DNA of 64,000 bases from DAIOEK01 sp036746315 (GCA_036746315.1 DAIOEK010000004.1:42922-106921), one strand, 5' to 3'. Counted from the first letter of the stretch, positions 50,758 through 60,146 are shown. Made by a program: numbers and translations. Notes: generated from the sequence alone by a model not told the origin.

Positions 50758-52125
50758 TTACAGGTTATAAAAGAAGTGAATGAGCGAGTCAATCCCCTTG
50801 TACCAGACTTCCAGGTTCAGGTGCTCATTCGGGGCATGGATATTGTCATCAGGTAGCCCAAAGCCGGTCAAAACCGAGCTGGCATTCAGGATCTCCTGCA
50901 TGTGTCCCACTACCGGGATGCTGCCGCCTTCCCGTTTATACACCGGGCGGATTCCCCAAACAGCTTCCAAAGCCTTTGCCAGCGCCTTGACCCCCGGTGT
51001 ATTGATGTCAGTGATGGAAGCCGGGTTGCCCGCATGCACCAATAATTCATAACGCATCGTATCCGGCAGGCGCTCCTCGATATACTTCACCATCGACTGG
51101 CGAACTTCTTCCGGGTCCTGATCCGGCACCAGGCGCATGGATACTTTTGCCATGGCGTAGCATGGCAAAACCGTTTTTGAACCTTCCCCAATATAGCCGG
51201 AGTAGATACCATTTACATCCAGTGTGGGGCGGGCGGTGGCGCGTTCACACCAGGTGTATCCCTTTTCTCCCACCAATTTGTTCGCACCGGTACCTTTCAA
51301 ATAGAATGCCTCATCCAGTGGCAGTCGGCCAAGTTCGCTCCGCTCTTCATCAGTCAGAGGACGCACCCGATCATAGAAACCGGGCAAAGTGATATGGTGG
51401 TCGGCATCCTTCATTCCGGCGACCAACTGGCAAAGAACATTTGCCGGGTTCTCAACTACACCGCCGTAAAGACCCGAGTGCAGGTCACCCTTTTGCCCAT
51501 GCACACGGATCTCCAGGTATGCCAGTCCACGCAGCCCGTAGACGATGGTCGGGATATTTGGAGCAATCATTCCCGCGTCCGGATTAAGTGCGAAATCGCA
51601 TTTTAACAAATCCGTATGTTCGCGCATAAAAGCTTCCAGATTTGGGGAGCCAATTTCTTCTTCACCCTCAAGAATAAACTTGATATTCACCGGAAACTTT
51701 CCGGTAGATTGAATCGATTCAATTGCCTTCAAAGCAGCAATAATTTGCCCCTTCATATCCGACGCGCCACGGGCAACCAGATATTTTCCTTCCACGGTTG
51801 GCTCAAAAGCGCCAGAACGCCACAAATCCACCGGATCTTCCGGTTGGACATCGTAATGGCCATAGATCAATACAGTAGGCTTGTCATCACCTGCATCCAG
51901 GCATTCACCATACACCACGGGATGTTTCGGCGTAGGCATGATCTGTATATTTTTACATCCCCGTTTTTTTAATTCTTCGGTCAGCCAGATTGCCGTCTTC
52001 TGCATATCAGCCGCATTTTCCGGGTTGGTTGATACGGATGGAATACGGACCAGGTCAATTAATTCATTCAGAAATCTTTCTTTGTTTTGGTGGGCAAATG
52101 AGATTGCCATTTCTCTTCTATCCAT
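50758..52125 (-). CDS. M20-family dipeptidase/peptidase
   Basis: This 455-residue metallopeptidase has the M20 zinc motifs YGHYDVQP (His/Asp), RGASDMKGQ, GEEEIGSPN and a C-terminal PNEHLNLE. The inserted dimerisation domain is present (GLRGLAYLEIRVHG onward). Relatives cut dipeptides or act as carboxypeptidases. The ATG at 52125 has AAGGAAG 6 bases upstream. It is the first gene of the housekeeping operon. Confidence 0.93.
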   Translation of the reverse strand: MDRREMAISFAHQNKERFLNELIDLVRIPSVSTNPENAADMQKTAIWLTEELKKRGCKNIQIMPTPKHPVVYGECLDAGDDKPTVLIYGHYDVQPEDPVDLWRSGAFEPTVEGKYLVARGASDMKGQIIAALKAIESIQSTGKFPVNIKFILEGEEEIGSPNLEAFMREHTDLLKCDFALNPDAGMIAPNIPTIVYGLRGLAYLEIRVHGQKGDLHSGLYGGVVENPANVLCQLVAGMKDADHHITLPGFYDRVRPLTDEERSELGRLPLDEAFYLKGTGANKLVGEKGYTWCERATARPTLDVNGIYSGYIGEGSKTVLPCYAMAKVSMRLVPDQDPEEVRQSMVKYIEERLPDTMRYELLVHAGNPASITDINTPGVKALAKALEAVWGIRPVYKREGGSIPVVGHMQEILNASSVLTGFGLPDDNIHAPNEHLNLEVWYKGIDSLIHFFYNL

Positions 52126-52185
52126 TGTCGCTTCCTTTTGCTTATATCGTTTTTGAAAACGTCGAAATCCCAATTAAAACTTTCA

Positions 52186-53535
52186 TCAATCCGGAATCGG
52201 TGTAGGCACACCTTCTGGTTCTTTGACCAATGCCAGACGATCATGAAACTCGGCTACCATATCCGCATAAGCTGGGTCATATGCCAGATTCTCCATCTCA
52301 TAAGGATCATTTTCCAGATCATAAAATTCGGTTTTATCACCCAGTGTTTCAGCATAAACATATTTCTCGGTATGTAAAGCCGCAAATATTCCCCGTGGTG
52401 GCCAGCCTTCAATCAACAAGCTGTCGCGCCAGTTGTCAGTCCCTGTTAATAGTGGAACAAGTGAAACGCCATCCATATCGCTGGGCGGTTTAATTTTTGC
52501 CAGATCATAAATGGTGGGGGCGATATCGATGTTTGCTACCATTCTACTTTCCGTATAAGCCTCCGGAATGAGCGGAGGATAGCGGATAGCAAACGGAACT
52601 TTTATGGCTTCTTCGTAAAAACTGTTTTTGGATGATATCCGGTGCTCTCCCCAGAATTTGCCATTATCTGACAAGAAAATAATAACCGTGTTATCCAAAG
52701 CACCTTTGTCCTCCAACCTGTCGATCAATTTACCAATTGCTCGATCCAAAGACACCATGCATAGGATCTGCTCCCGCCGGAAAGTATCTATTTTGGCGAT
52801 TTCTTCCTCAGTAAGCAATTCCTTGGTCTTAAACCAGTCTGGTTTATCGCTCACATCTGCCTCATTAAAGCTCGGCGGACGGTATGGTTCAAGGTCAGTA
52901 TATAAATCCAAATCTTGAAAATCGGGGACAGCCGGCTCATGCGGCGCGATCGGAGTGTATAGTAATATCCACGGTTTACGTTGGGCTACCGCATCTTCAA
53001 CAAAGGAGATGGAATACGTTCCAAGGATGTCAGTGATGTACCCCAGGTGCTCCCGCCAAACGCCATTCACATTCAATGGCGGATTAATGTAAGTAGATTC
53101 ACCTTTGAAATAGGAAACCCAATAGTCGAATTCAGGTCTGGATTCACCTTTCCAAAAGTTAAGATATTTGCCTACCAGTCCGGTGTAATAACCATTCTTT
53201 TGAAAATCTTCGATAAATGTCCGGTTGTAATTGACCATCCCATTATTTTTTACGTTTGTATGCTGTGCATACTTCCCGGTGAGGATACTAACCCGACTGG
53301 GACAGCACAGAGGAGTAGTAATATAGCCATGATCAAAGGTAACACCCTGATCAAATATTTTTTGCTGTGTTTGTGGCATGTACTGCATGGTGTCATATCG
53401 CTGATCGTCAGTCACGATGATGAGAAAATTGGGCCGTTTATCCTTTATGAGTTCTTTCACCCAAGCTTTAGGATCGCAGGCTGATATCAATAATGAAATT
53501 AGAATAACTAAAGTAATCAGACGAGTTTTTTTCAT
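52186..53535 (-). CDS. Lipoprotein sulfatase
   Basis: This 449-residue protein has a lipoprotein signal peptide with lipobox LISAC (Cys20) and a sulfatase domain. TDDQRYD holds the metal-binding Asp pair and CCPSRVSILTG at 77 holds the cysteine converted to formylglycine. DHGY and LSDNGKFWGEH follow. It would remove sulfate esters from sugars or glycans outside the cell. Cys-type sulfatases need a maturase, which is not in the window. The gene is visibly more AT-rich than its neighbours, so transfer is possible. The ATG at 53535 has GAGG 6 bases upstream. Confidence 0.9.
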   Translation of the reverse strand: MKKTRLITLVILISLLISACDPKAWVKELIKDKRPNFLIIVTDDQRYDTMQYMPQTQQKIFDQGVTFDHGYITTPLCCPSRVSILTGKYAQHTNVKNNGMVNYNRTFIEDFQKNGYYTGLVGKYLNFWKGESRPEFDYWVSYFKGESTYINPPLNVNGVWREHLGYITDILGTYSISFVEDAVAQRKPWILLYTPIAPHEPAVPDFQDLDLYTDLEPYRPPSFNEADVSDKPDWFKTKELLTEEEIAKIDTFRREQILCMVSLDRAIGKLIDRLEDKGALDNTVIIFLSDNGKFWGEHRISSKNSFYEEAIKVPFAIRYPPLIPEAYTESRMVANIDIAPTIYDLAKIKPPSDMDGVSLVPLLTGTDNWRDSLLIEGWPPRGIFAALHTEKYVYAETLGDKTEFYDLENDPYEMENLAYDPAYADMVAEFHDRLALVKEPEGVPTPIPD

Positions 53536-53629
53536 CAAACACCTCAATATAAACTTACGAAAGATATGTATCGCCCCTTAGGCATATAGGCATACACTCA
53601 TTGTATCAAGAAAACCCCACTACAGCCGG

Positions 53630-54295
53630 TTATTCTGGCAACTCAACAAATACGTACCTGGCAGTTGCGTACCCCAAAGTAACACCCTTGTTATGGATTT
53701 GGATTTCAACTGTTTGATTCAAAACAGAATTGTTGGTCAGTTTCCCTGTTGCACCGGGAATCACACCGTGACTTTCAAAAAACGCCAGCAAATCCGGTGT
53801 TTCCTCTGCCAATTCGTGAATTCTGCGAATGGTAAATTCCTGCCCAACTTCAATATTCATTAATGAAACCCATTGCGCAACCGTATCCTCGTAGCCCGGC
53901 AGGGGATTACCATGTGGACAAAGTTCGAGATCGCCCAGTTCGCGGATTAATGCCGATTCCACTTCCGCGGAGATGCCATGTTCCAGCCTGTGAGCTTGAT
54001 CATGCAATTTGGACCAAGAGAGCAGCCGTGACAACATCCACTCTGAGAGCATATGCTTCCGCACCACGGAACGAGCCACATCCCACCCTTGCTGGGTCAG
54101 ATGAACGCCCGAATTTTGCTCTTGAAGCAGTAAACCATCACGAACCATGCGTTTCAATGTATTCGTAACTGTAGGCGGCGTCACCCCCAGTAAAGTGGCA
54201 AGCCGTGCGCCAACCACCGGCTCATTGTCCCGTTCCAGAACATAAATAATACCCAGGTAATCTTCAATTGTCGGAGTTATTCCCAGTTCGGTCAT
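53630..54295 (-). CDS. DtxR/MntR-family metalloregulator
   Basis: This 221-residue regulator has an N-terminal winged helix (TIEDYLGIIYVLER...VTPPTVTNTLKRM), a dimer/metal domain with HRLEHGIS (102-109, His in place of the DtxR Cys or MntR Glu) and LCPHGNPLPG. A C-terminal SH3/FeoA-like domain (about 150-221) follows. It is divergent from feoA-feoB-feoC across a 20-bp palindrome and is the likely Fe(II)-dependent repressor of iron uptake. Confidence 0.93.
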   Translation of the reverse strand: MTELGITPTIEDYLGIIYVLERDNEPVVGARLATLLGVTPPTVTNTLKRMVRDGLLLQEQNSGVHLTQQGWDVARSVVRKHMLSEWMLSRLLSWSKLHDQAHRLEHGISAEVESALIRELGDLELCPHGNPLPGYEDTVAQWVSLMNIEVGQEFTIRRIHELAEETPDLLAFFESHGVIPGATGKLTNNSVLNQTVEIQIHNKGVTLGYATARYVFVELPE

Positions 54296-54324
54296 TCTGC
54301 CTCAAATTAAATAAACATCTGCCT

Positions 54325-54332
54325 TATGCTAA
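54325..54332. promoter_or_regulatory. Half-site copy of the DtxR-family operator
   Basis: TATGCTAA here repeats one arm of the 20-bp palindrome at 54393-54412, 30 bp before the dtxR-family start. It could serve autoregulation. This is a single short match. Confidence 0.35.
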
Positions 54333-54392
54333 CCCGGATTTCATATGTAATTTATTTTGTCATAATAATTATATTATTATAATCCGTATACA

Positions 54393-54412
54393 ATATTAGC
54401 ATATGCTAATAT
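54393..54412. promoter_or_regulatory. Perfect 20-bp palindrome, probable DtxR-family operator
   Basis: The sequence atattagcat followed by its exact reverse complement atgctaatat lies midway between the regulator and feoA. A TATAAT at 54410-54415 overlaps the right arm and could be the -10 of feoA, so a bound repressor would cover the promoter. The whole 54300-54450 region is very AT-rich. Confidence 0.75.
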
Positions 54413-54459
54413 AATGTATTAGTATAAATTACCATTAACTCCGTTGGGAGATGCTATTT

Positions 54460-54714
54460 ATGACACCCATGAACCCGCACCTGCAATTTACCCTAGCAGA
54501 AATGAAGGCAGGGGATGAGGCACACCTGATCGACCATACCTACGGCAGGGGAGAATTCTCGCGGATGGCTTCATTTGGATTGACGCCTGGCGTGAACGTA
54601 CGCATGGTGCAAAATTACGGCAGAGGTCCGATCATCATTCATGTGAGAGGATCACAGGTTGCGTTGGGGCGAAAACAGGCATCTCGCATCTGGGTGGAAA
54701 GAGACCGCGTGTGA
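54460..54714 (+). CDS. feoA: Ferrous iron transport protein A
   Basis: This 84-residue SH3-like protein (LAEMKAGDEAHLIDHTYGRGEFSRMASFGLTPGVNV) is the small cytosolic partner of FeoB. The ATG at 54460 has GGGAG 9 bases upstream; the ATG at 54451 abuts that site and is unlikely. Its GTG-TGA end overlaps the feoB start. Confidence 0.93.
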   Translation: MTPMNPHLQFTLAEMKAGDEAHLIDHTYGRGEFSRMASFGLTPGVNVRMVQNYGRGPIIIHVRGSQVALGRKQASRIWVERDRV

Positions 54715-56744
54715 CACATTGCCAACCCACTGAAACCGTACTCACATCCCAAACCGATCCTTCCGTGCGAAAAATTGCTCTTGCCGGACAACCTAATATT
54801 GGTAAAACTACAATCTTCAATGCCATAACCGGTTTGAACCAACATGTCGGGAATTGGCCAGGTAAGACCGTTGAATGCAAAGAAGGGGTTTTCTACTTTT
54901 CCGACAAAAAATATAAAATCATCGATCTGCCAGGCACATACAGCCTGACAGCTAATTCTCCCGAAGAGCTCATTGCGCGCGAGTATATCCTCACCGAGGA
55001 TCCAGATCTGGTAATAGCCGTTGTCAGTGCCGCCAATCTGGAAAGAAGCTGCTACCTGCTGGCAGAATTGATCGGTCTCTCCAAGCCTATTATTGTTGCT
55101 TTGAACATGATGGATGTGGCTGAGAAGGATCACATCCACATCGATGCCGATATCCTGCAAAAGGATATTGGATTGCCGATCATTCCCATTTCCGCCACAC
55201 AAAAATCAGATCTGAATTCGCTGCTGCAAGCCGTCGATGTTTTCTTCAAAGAGGAAGACCATCCACTGGTTCATATCAGTTCAATTCCTGAAAATCTGCA
55301 GGATGACCACCAAAAAATATTGAGTTTGATCCAGCAATTTGTCCCGCAGCCCTACCCCCCGGAATGGATCGCTCTCAAACTTCTGGAAGCGGACGATGTG
55401 ATTACAAAAATGATGAGAGTCGCCCTGCCGATGGAAAATACAGCCATCCTTTCCGGCATTCTCAAAAACCGATCCACATCGTTGGTTGATATTGCTTCAG
55501 CCAGGTATGAATGGATCGCTTCTGTTCTGCGTAGCGCGGTCACTTACCAGGCTGCAAACAAGCCCGGCTTCAGTGAAAAGATCGATCGTATCGCTGCCCA
55601 TCCCATCCTGGGTTTCCTCACCCTGGGCGGCATTCTCGGGCTGGTTTTTTGGCTGATCTTTCAAATCGGAGCGCCCATCCAGGAGTGGCTGGACCTGGCG
55701 GTTTTTACCCCCTTCGGCAACGCTGCAACCGGCTGGATGGCGGCATCCCCCGCATGGTTTCGCGGTTTGGTGGTGGATGGCATTATTGGCGGCGTGGGCT
55801 CCGTATTGACTTTTTTACCCATTCTGGTCATCTTTTTTGCCGCTTTCGGCATATTGGAAGACATCGGTTATATGGCGCGCGCCGCGTATGTAATGGACAA
55901 TCTCATGCAAATGATGGGTTTGCAGGGTCGATCTTTTCTGCCACTTTTCCTCGGATTTGGTTGTAACGTCCCCGCCATTATGGGCACCCGGGTAATCGAC
56001 TCAAAAGCTGCCCGGTTATTAACCATTATTATTGCACCTCTTATTCCCTGTACCGCCCGTATGGCGGTGGTTGCCTTCCTTACCCCGGCTTTCTTTGGCA
56101 AAAATTCTTTTCTGGTTACCTGGGGATTGGTTTCGCTATCCATAGTATTGATGGTTCTGATGGGCATTATCTTGAACAAGGTCATCTTCAAGGGTGAAAA
56201 ATCCTCCTTCATCATGGAACTGCCCACTTACCATGTCCCCAATTTACGAACGATCGGATTGCTGGTCTGGCAGCGCTCTTTATCCTTTCTGCAAAAAGCC
56301 GGAACTGCCATCCTGTTAATCTCCGTGTTGGTATGGGTTTTTTCTGTTCTGCCCTCGGGCAATTTGGAAGACAGCTATCTGGCTAAATTGGGCATTGCGC
56401 TTTCACCGGTGGGTAACTTGATGGGCTTCGACTGGCGGCTGGTTGTTGCACTGTTGACCAGCTTTATGGCGAAGGAAAACGCCATTGCCACACTGGGTGT
56501 GTTGTTCGGAAATTCATCGGACGCCGGTCTTACCGCAGCAATCGCAGCAGCATATACCCCTGCCAGCGCATTGAGCTTCCTGGTCGTCAGCCTGCTCTTT
56601 ATCCCCTGCGCCGCCACAATCGCATCCATCAAACAGGAGACCAACTCCTGGAAGTGGACAGCCTTTACCGTGGCTTTTTACCTGGCACTTTCCGTAGTGA
56701 TGGGGATTCTCACGTATCATATCGGCACCGCGTTGGGGTTGTGA
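54711..56744 (+). CDS. feoB: Ferrous iron transporter B
   Basis: This 677-residue Fe(II) transporter has an N-terminal G domain (G1 GQPNIGKT at 26-33, DLPG for G3, NMMD for G4), a helical linker domain and about eight or more membrane segments with Gate motifs (GFGCNVPAIMGTR). It starts with GTG overlapping the feoA stop, so translation is coupled. Members of the family take up Fe2+ under low-oxygen conditions, consistent with an anaerobe. Confidence 0.96.
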   Translation: MTHCQPTETVLTSQTDPSVRKIALAGQPNIGKTTIFNAITGLNQHVGNWPGKTVECKEGVFYFSDKKYKIIDLPGTYSLTANSPEELIAREYILTEDPDLVIAVVSAANLERSCYLLAELIGLSKPIIVALNMMDVAEKDHIHIDADILQKDIGLPIIPISATQKSDLNSLLQAVDVFFKEEDHPLVHISSIPENLQDDHQKILSLIQQFVPQPYPPEWIALKLLEADDVITKMMRVALPMENTAILSGILKNRSTSLVDIASARYEWIASVLRSAVTYQAANKPGFSEKIDRIAAHPILGFLTLGGILGLVFWLIFQIGAPIQEWLDLAVFTPFGNAATGWMAASPAWFRGLVVDGIIGGVGSVLTFLPILVIFFAAFGILEDIGYMARAAYVMDNLMQMMGLQGRSFLPLFLGFGCNVPAIMGTRVIDSKAARLLTIIIAPLIPCTARMAVVAFLTPAFFGKNSFLVTWGLVSLSIVLMVLMGIILNKVIFKGEKSSFIMELPTYHVPNLRTIGLLVWQRSLSFLQKAGTAILLISVLVWVFSVLPSGNLEDSYLAKLGIALSPVGNLMGFDWRLVVALLTSFMAKENAIATLGVLFGNSSDAGLTAAIAAAYTPASALSFLVVSLLFIPCAATIASIKQETNSWKWTAFTVAFYLALSVVMGILTYHIGTALGL

Positions 56745-56746
56745 TT

Positions 56747-56992
56747 ATGCTGACAAAACTACTGGAAGAAATAAACCGCAGCCACAGCCTGGATGTAAAC
56801 ATTCTGGCAAAGGCACTGGGTACAACACCATCGATGGTGGAATCAATGCTTTCCACCCTGGCACAGATGGGAATGATCAAACCGGTGGATATGTGCTCGG
56901 CATCGACCTGTGACGACTGCCCCGTAAACCGCCTTTGCAGTTCCGCCGGCAAACAGGCAAGGGTCTGGCAGGTCAACAAAGCAGAGACATAA
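56747..56992 (+). CDS. feoC: FeoC-like winged-helix Fe-S protein
   Basis: This 81-residue winged-helix protein (LDVNILAKALGTTPSMVESMLSTLAQMGMI) is followed by Cys50, Cys55, Cys58 and Cys64 (CSASTCDDCPVNRLC), the FeoC-type cluster site. FeoC proteins bind an oxygen-sensitive Fe-S cluster and affect FeoB stability or feo transcription. The ATG lies 2 bp after feoB. Confidence 0.88.
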   Translation: MLTKLLEEINRSHSLDVNILAKALGTTPSMVESMLSTLAQMGMIKPVDMCSASTCDDCPVNRLCSSAGKQARVWQVNKAET

Positions 56993-57010
56993 GCCGGGCA
57001 AGAAGCCTTA

Positions 57011-57039
57011 TTGACGGGTTCAGCTATCCGGGTTAGAAT
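57011..57039 (+). promoter_or_regulatory. Promoter of the fluoride riboswitch-crcB operon
   Basis: TTGACG (57011-57016), 17 bp and TAGAAT (57034-57039) form a good sigma-70 promoter. The start point near 57047 coincides with the first base of the fluoride aptamer. Confidence 0.75.
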
Positions 57040-57046
57040 TCGATTT

Positions 57047-57126
57047 CGAGTGATGAGGTTCGCTTTCCCCAACCGCCTTAGTGCTGATGACCTCTGTCTG
57101 AAAAAATATGCAGACAGGGGTTTTTA
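57047..57126 (+). ncRNA. Fluoride riboswitch (crcB motif) with terminator
   Basis: The conserved blocks of the crcB RNA are present in order: GATGAGGTTCGC, CCAACCGCC, then GCTGATGACCTCTGTCTG. The last block also forms the left arm of a terminator: CCTCTGTCTG (57091-57100) pairs over ten positions with CAGACAGGGG (57111-57120) and is followed by TTTTTATT. The aptamer's GCCTC-type helix and the terminator share these bases, so fluoride binding should prevent termination and turn on crcB. Confidence 0.92.
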
Positions 57127-57149
57127 TTCGAATATCACAGAAACGGATT

Positions 57150-57524
57150 ATGGAAAAATTTCTTTTGATTTCTGCCGGCGCCATCCTCGGCGCAAATTCA
57201 CGCTACTGGATCAGTGATTGGGCTGCCAGAAAATTTGGCGTCGATTTCCCTTTCGGTACTCTGCTGGTCAATGTAACCGGCAGTTTGTTATTGGGTTTCT
57301 TTCTTACCCTGGCAACGGAACGATTTCTAATCGATCCACGCTGGCGTTTTCTGGTTGCCGTAGGTTTTTTGGGCGCCTACACCACCTTTTCCACCTACAC
57401 CTATGAGAGTATCAACCTGCTTTCAAGGGGGGAATGGTTGCCGGGAATACTCAATTTGTTCGGCAGCTGCATTCTCGGGCTGCTCGGGGTCGGTATTGGA
57501 ATATATCTTGCCCGTGCAATATAA
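57150..57524 (+). CDS. crcB: Fluoride channel CrcB/Fluc
   Basis: This 124-residue protein has four membrane segments and the family motifs GANSRYWI, FGTLLVNVTGSLLLGFF and GFLGAYTTFSTYTYE (with the Phe-box and Thr residues along the pore). A single gene of this type forms a dual-topology dimer that exports fluoride. It lies 24 bp after the riboswitch terminator. The ribosome site (CGGA) is weak. Confidence 0.95.
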   Translation: MEKFLLISAGAILGANSRYWISDWAARKFGVDFPFGTLLVNVTGSLLLGFFLTLATERFLIDPRWRFLVAVGFLGAYTTFSTYTYESINLLSRGEWLPGILNLFGSCILGLLGVGIGIYLARAI

Positions 57525-57541
57525 TGATAAGTAGGGAGGGT

Positions 57542-58807
57542 ATGATGCCTGATCTAATTTCCAACTCACAAGCACAAAGACTGCGAATTTACATCAGTGA
57601 AAGCGACCGCTGGCGCGGTAAGCCACTGAGTACAGAAATTTTGACCATTCTCAAAGACTCCGGTGTCATTGGCGCCAGCATGTACCGCGGTATCGCCGGG
57701 TTCGGCGCACATACCCGATTGAGCACAAACGCCATTGAAGTACTCTCGCTGGACCTGCCTGTTGTCATTGAGGTGATCGACACCACCGAGCGGATTGCAG
57801 CCGCCATCGAGCGGGTCAACCCCATGGTCAGGGAGGGGTTGATTACGTTGGAGGATGTATACGTCGTTAAATTCACCCATCGTTATTTGAACCCATTACC
57901 CGCCGACCGCCTAGTATCTGAAGTGATGACCCGCGATGTCATCAGCATTCACCAGGATATGAGCGTAGCTGAAGCCTGGCAAAGGATGCTCGATAAAATG
58001 ATCAAGGCGATGCCGGTAACCGACGACGAAAACCATGTAGTGGGGATCGTGACGGATGAAGACCTGCTGCAAAGAGCCGGGATCCGCCAACGCCTATCGA
58101 TCGCCTTAAAACTGAAACCAGAGGAAGTCCACTCCCAACTGCAATCATGGGAAAATGCCGCACAAAAAGTTGCCGATGTCATGTCGCAGCCGGCTGTCAC
58201 CGTATCGGAAACAGAAACGCTTGGCAGCGCCACAGCCAAAATGATCAAAGGTGGGTTAAAGCGCCTTCCGGTCATAGATGCAGACCAGGTGCTGGTGGGC
58301 ATTCTTTCCCGGTTGGATATTCTGCATCAGGTATCGAAATCGCCTTACGCTGTGCCGGCGCAGCATCACACCGAACACGGCAATGCCGTGGTGCTGAAGG
58401 ACATTATGATGTCCGATATCCCGGCGGTTAAAAAGAGCGATGGTTTATCCGTGATCATAGACAACTTTGTCAGTACTGGTTCGCATCGGCTGATCGTGGT
58501 CGATGAAGATGGACGCGCTGTAGGGTTGATTAGCGATTCGGACGCGGTATCCCGGGTGGAACCTGCCCGGCGCACCGGTATTCTGGATGCGCTGCGCAAT
58601 ATCGGCAAACCACTCGCCGGACAGGAGGCCGCCGCGGACCTCATGTCACCCGGTGTACTTTCCGCTCCAGCGGATATGCCCCTGCTCGATGCCATTAAGA
58701 TCATGCTCGAGCAATCCCGCAAATGGATCGTGGTCATCGACCGGCAAGATATGCCTATTGGTCTGGTTGACCGCCAGGCATTACTGAACGCGGTTGCCGC
58801 TTTTTGA
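57542..58807 (+). CDS. DUF190 and four-CBS-domain protein
   Basis: This 421-residue protein has an N-terminal DUF190 domain (about 8-115, PII-like fold; RLRIYISESDRWRGKPLSTEIL, GASMYRGIAGFG) and four CBS repeats in two pairs (about 128-260 and 275-420). DUF190 proteins often neighbour crcB, and CBS pairs bind adenine nucleotides, so it may sense cell energy or stress during fluoride exposure. It starts at ATG 57542 behind GGGAGGG, 17 bp after crcB, under the same riboswitch. Confidence 0.88.
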   Translation: MMPDLISNSQAQRLRIYISESDRWRGKPLSTEILTILKDSGVIGASMYRGIAGFGAHTRLSTNAIEVLSLDLPVVIEVIDTTERIAAAIERVNPMVREGLITLEDVYVVKFTHRYLNPLPADRLVSEVMTRDVISIHQDMSVAEAWQRMLDKMIKAMPVTDDENHVVGIVTDEDLLQRAGIRQRLSIALKLKPEEVHSQLQSWENAAQKVADVMSQPAVTVSETETLGSATAKMIKGGLKRLPVIDADQVLVGILSRLDILHQVSKSPYAVPAQHHTEHGNAVVLKDIMMSDIPAVKKSDGLSVIIDNFVSTGSHRLIVVDEDGRAVGLISDSDAVSRVEPARRTGILDALRNIGKPLAGQEAAADLMSPGVLSAPADMPLLDAIKIMLEQSRKWIVVIDRQDMPIGLVDRQALLNAVAAF

Positions 58808-58930
58808 TCGCCAGTCCTTATATCACTGCGGGAAAATCGATCCATGTTTTGGTAAAATCATATTGATAACCATAAAATCTGTTTATGAATTGCGAATTGA
58901 ATCACATCCGATAATGGGGAAGGAATAAAA

Positions 58931-60145
58931 ATGAGTGATTTTCCTGGAAAAGGCAAGGTGGCCGTCATCAAAACAACACCGGATACGGTATTGACGGACA
59001 TCCAACAGGTCATGAAGCTGGCCAACTTTGAACAGGCACTGCCCAAGGATAAAACCACCGGTATCAAGATCAATATCTCCTGGCAGACCTGGTACCCTGC
59101 CTGCTCCTCCACACCCTGGCAAATCGAAGGGGTGGTGCAGACGCTGCAAAAAGCCGGTTATTCCGATCTGGTGGGCATCCACAATGACACGGTGGTGGTC
59201 GATACTTCCGTCGGCGAGGTGAACAACAAACACCGTTATGTGACCGACAAGTACGGCATCCCCTGCCTTTATCTTTATGAAGAAAAATTCGAATGGGCTG
59301 AATATAAACCCAAGAAGCCTTTCCTGGTGCTCGACAAGGTTTACCCTGAAGGTGTTTTCATCCCCAAGTCGCTGATCGGCAAGAATATTATTCACTTGCC
59401 CACGGTGAAAACGCACGTCTTCACCACCATCACCGGCGCAATGAAGAATGCCTTCGGCGGATTGCTGCACCGCAACCGTCACTGGACCCACAGTGTGATC
59501 CACGAAACTTTGGTGGACCTGTTAACGATTCAACAGGATATCCATCCAGGGCTGTTTGCAGTCATGGATGGCACCTTTGCCGGTGATGGTCCCGGTCCGC
59601 GCGCCATGCGCTGGCATGAGAAGAACATCCTGCTCGCCTCATCAGACCAGGTCGCCATCGATGCCATCAGCGCCAAATTGCAGGGTTTCGATCCCATGGA
59701 AATACCATTTCTGCGCATCGCACATGAGATGGGACTGGGTGTTGCCAACCCCAAAGAAATCGAGATCGTCGGATACGACATCGCACAAGAAAAACTATGG
59801 AATTTCGTCCAGGAGGATACTTTTGCCTCCCGCGGGCAGAAGATGATTTATCACGGCCCTTTGAAACCTCTGGAAAAACCCCTGCTGCAAAGCCCCATTG
59901 TGCCCTGGAGCTATTTTGCCAGTAATTTCTACCACAACGTATACTGGTACCCATTTGTGGGACGCAAACGCGTGGAATCCGCCCTAGACACTCCCTGGGG
60001 ACAGCTCTTTCGTTCTTACGGCGATGGCAAAGTGGTCATGCCTGGCATGGAACCGAAAACGGTCGTTCAGGCGGCAGTCGGGGTGGGATTGGCAGCCACC
60101 GCACTGGGCGCACTGATTTATCTGGGTTCACGAAAGAAACGCTAA
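58931..60145 (+). CDS. DUF362 family protein with C-terminal membrane anchor
   Basis: This 404-residue DUF362 protein has GIKINISWQTWYPACSSTPWQIEGVV near the start, then HLPTVKTHVFTTITGAMKNAFGGLLHRNRHWTHSVIHETLVDL. One C-terminal membrane segment (about 378-398) precedes a basic end (GSRKKR). No ferredoxin cysteines are present. The family's function is unknown. It stands alone: 58808-58930 holds no other feature than a weak TTGGTA...TAAAAT promoter, and a strong terminator follows. Confidence 0.85.
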   Translation: MSDFPGKGKVAVIKTTPDTVLTDIQQVMKLANFEQALPKDKTTGIKINISWQTWYPACSSTPWQIEGVVQTLQKAGYSDLVGIHNDTVVVDTSVGEVNNKHRYVTDKYGIPCLYLYEEKFEWAEYKPKKPFLVLDKVYPEGVFIPKSLIGKNIIHLPTVKTHVFTTITGAMKNAFGGLLHRNRHWTHSVIHETLVDLLTIQQDIHPGLFAVMDGTFAGDGPGPRAMRWHEKNILLASSDQVAIDAISAKLQGFDPMEIPFLRIAHEMGLGVANPKEIEIVGYDIAQEKLWNFVQEDTFASRGQKMIYHGPLKPLEKPLLQSPIVPWSYFASNFYHNVYWYPFVGRKRVESALDTPWGQLFRSYGDGKVVMPGMEPKTVVQAAVGVGLAATALGALIYLGSRKKR

Positions 60146-60146
60146 A

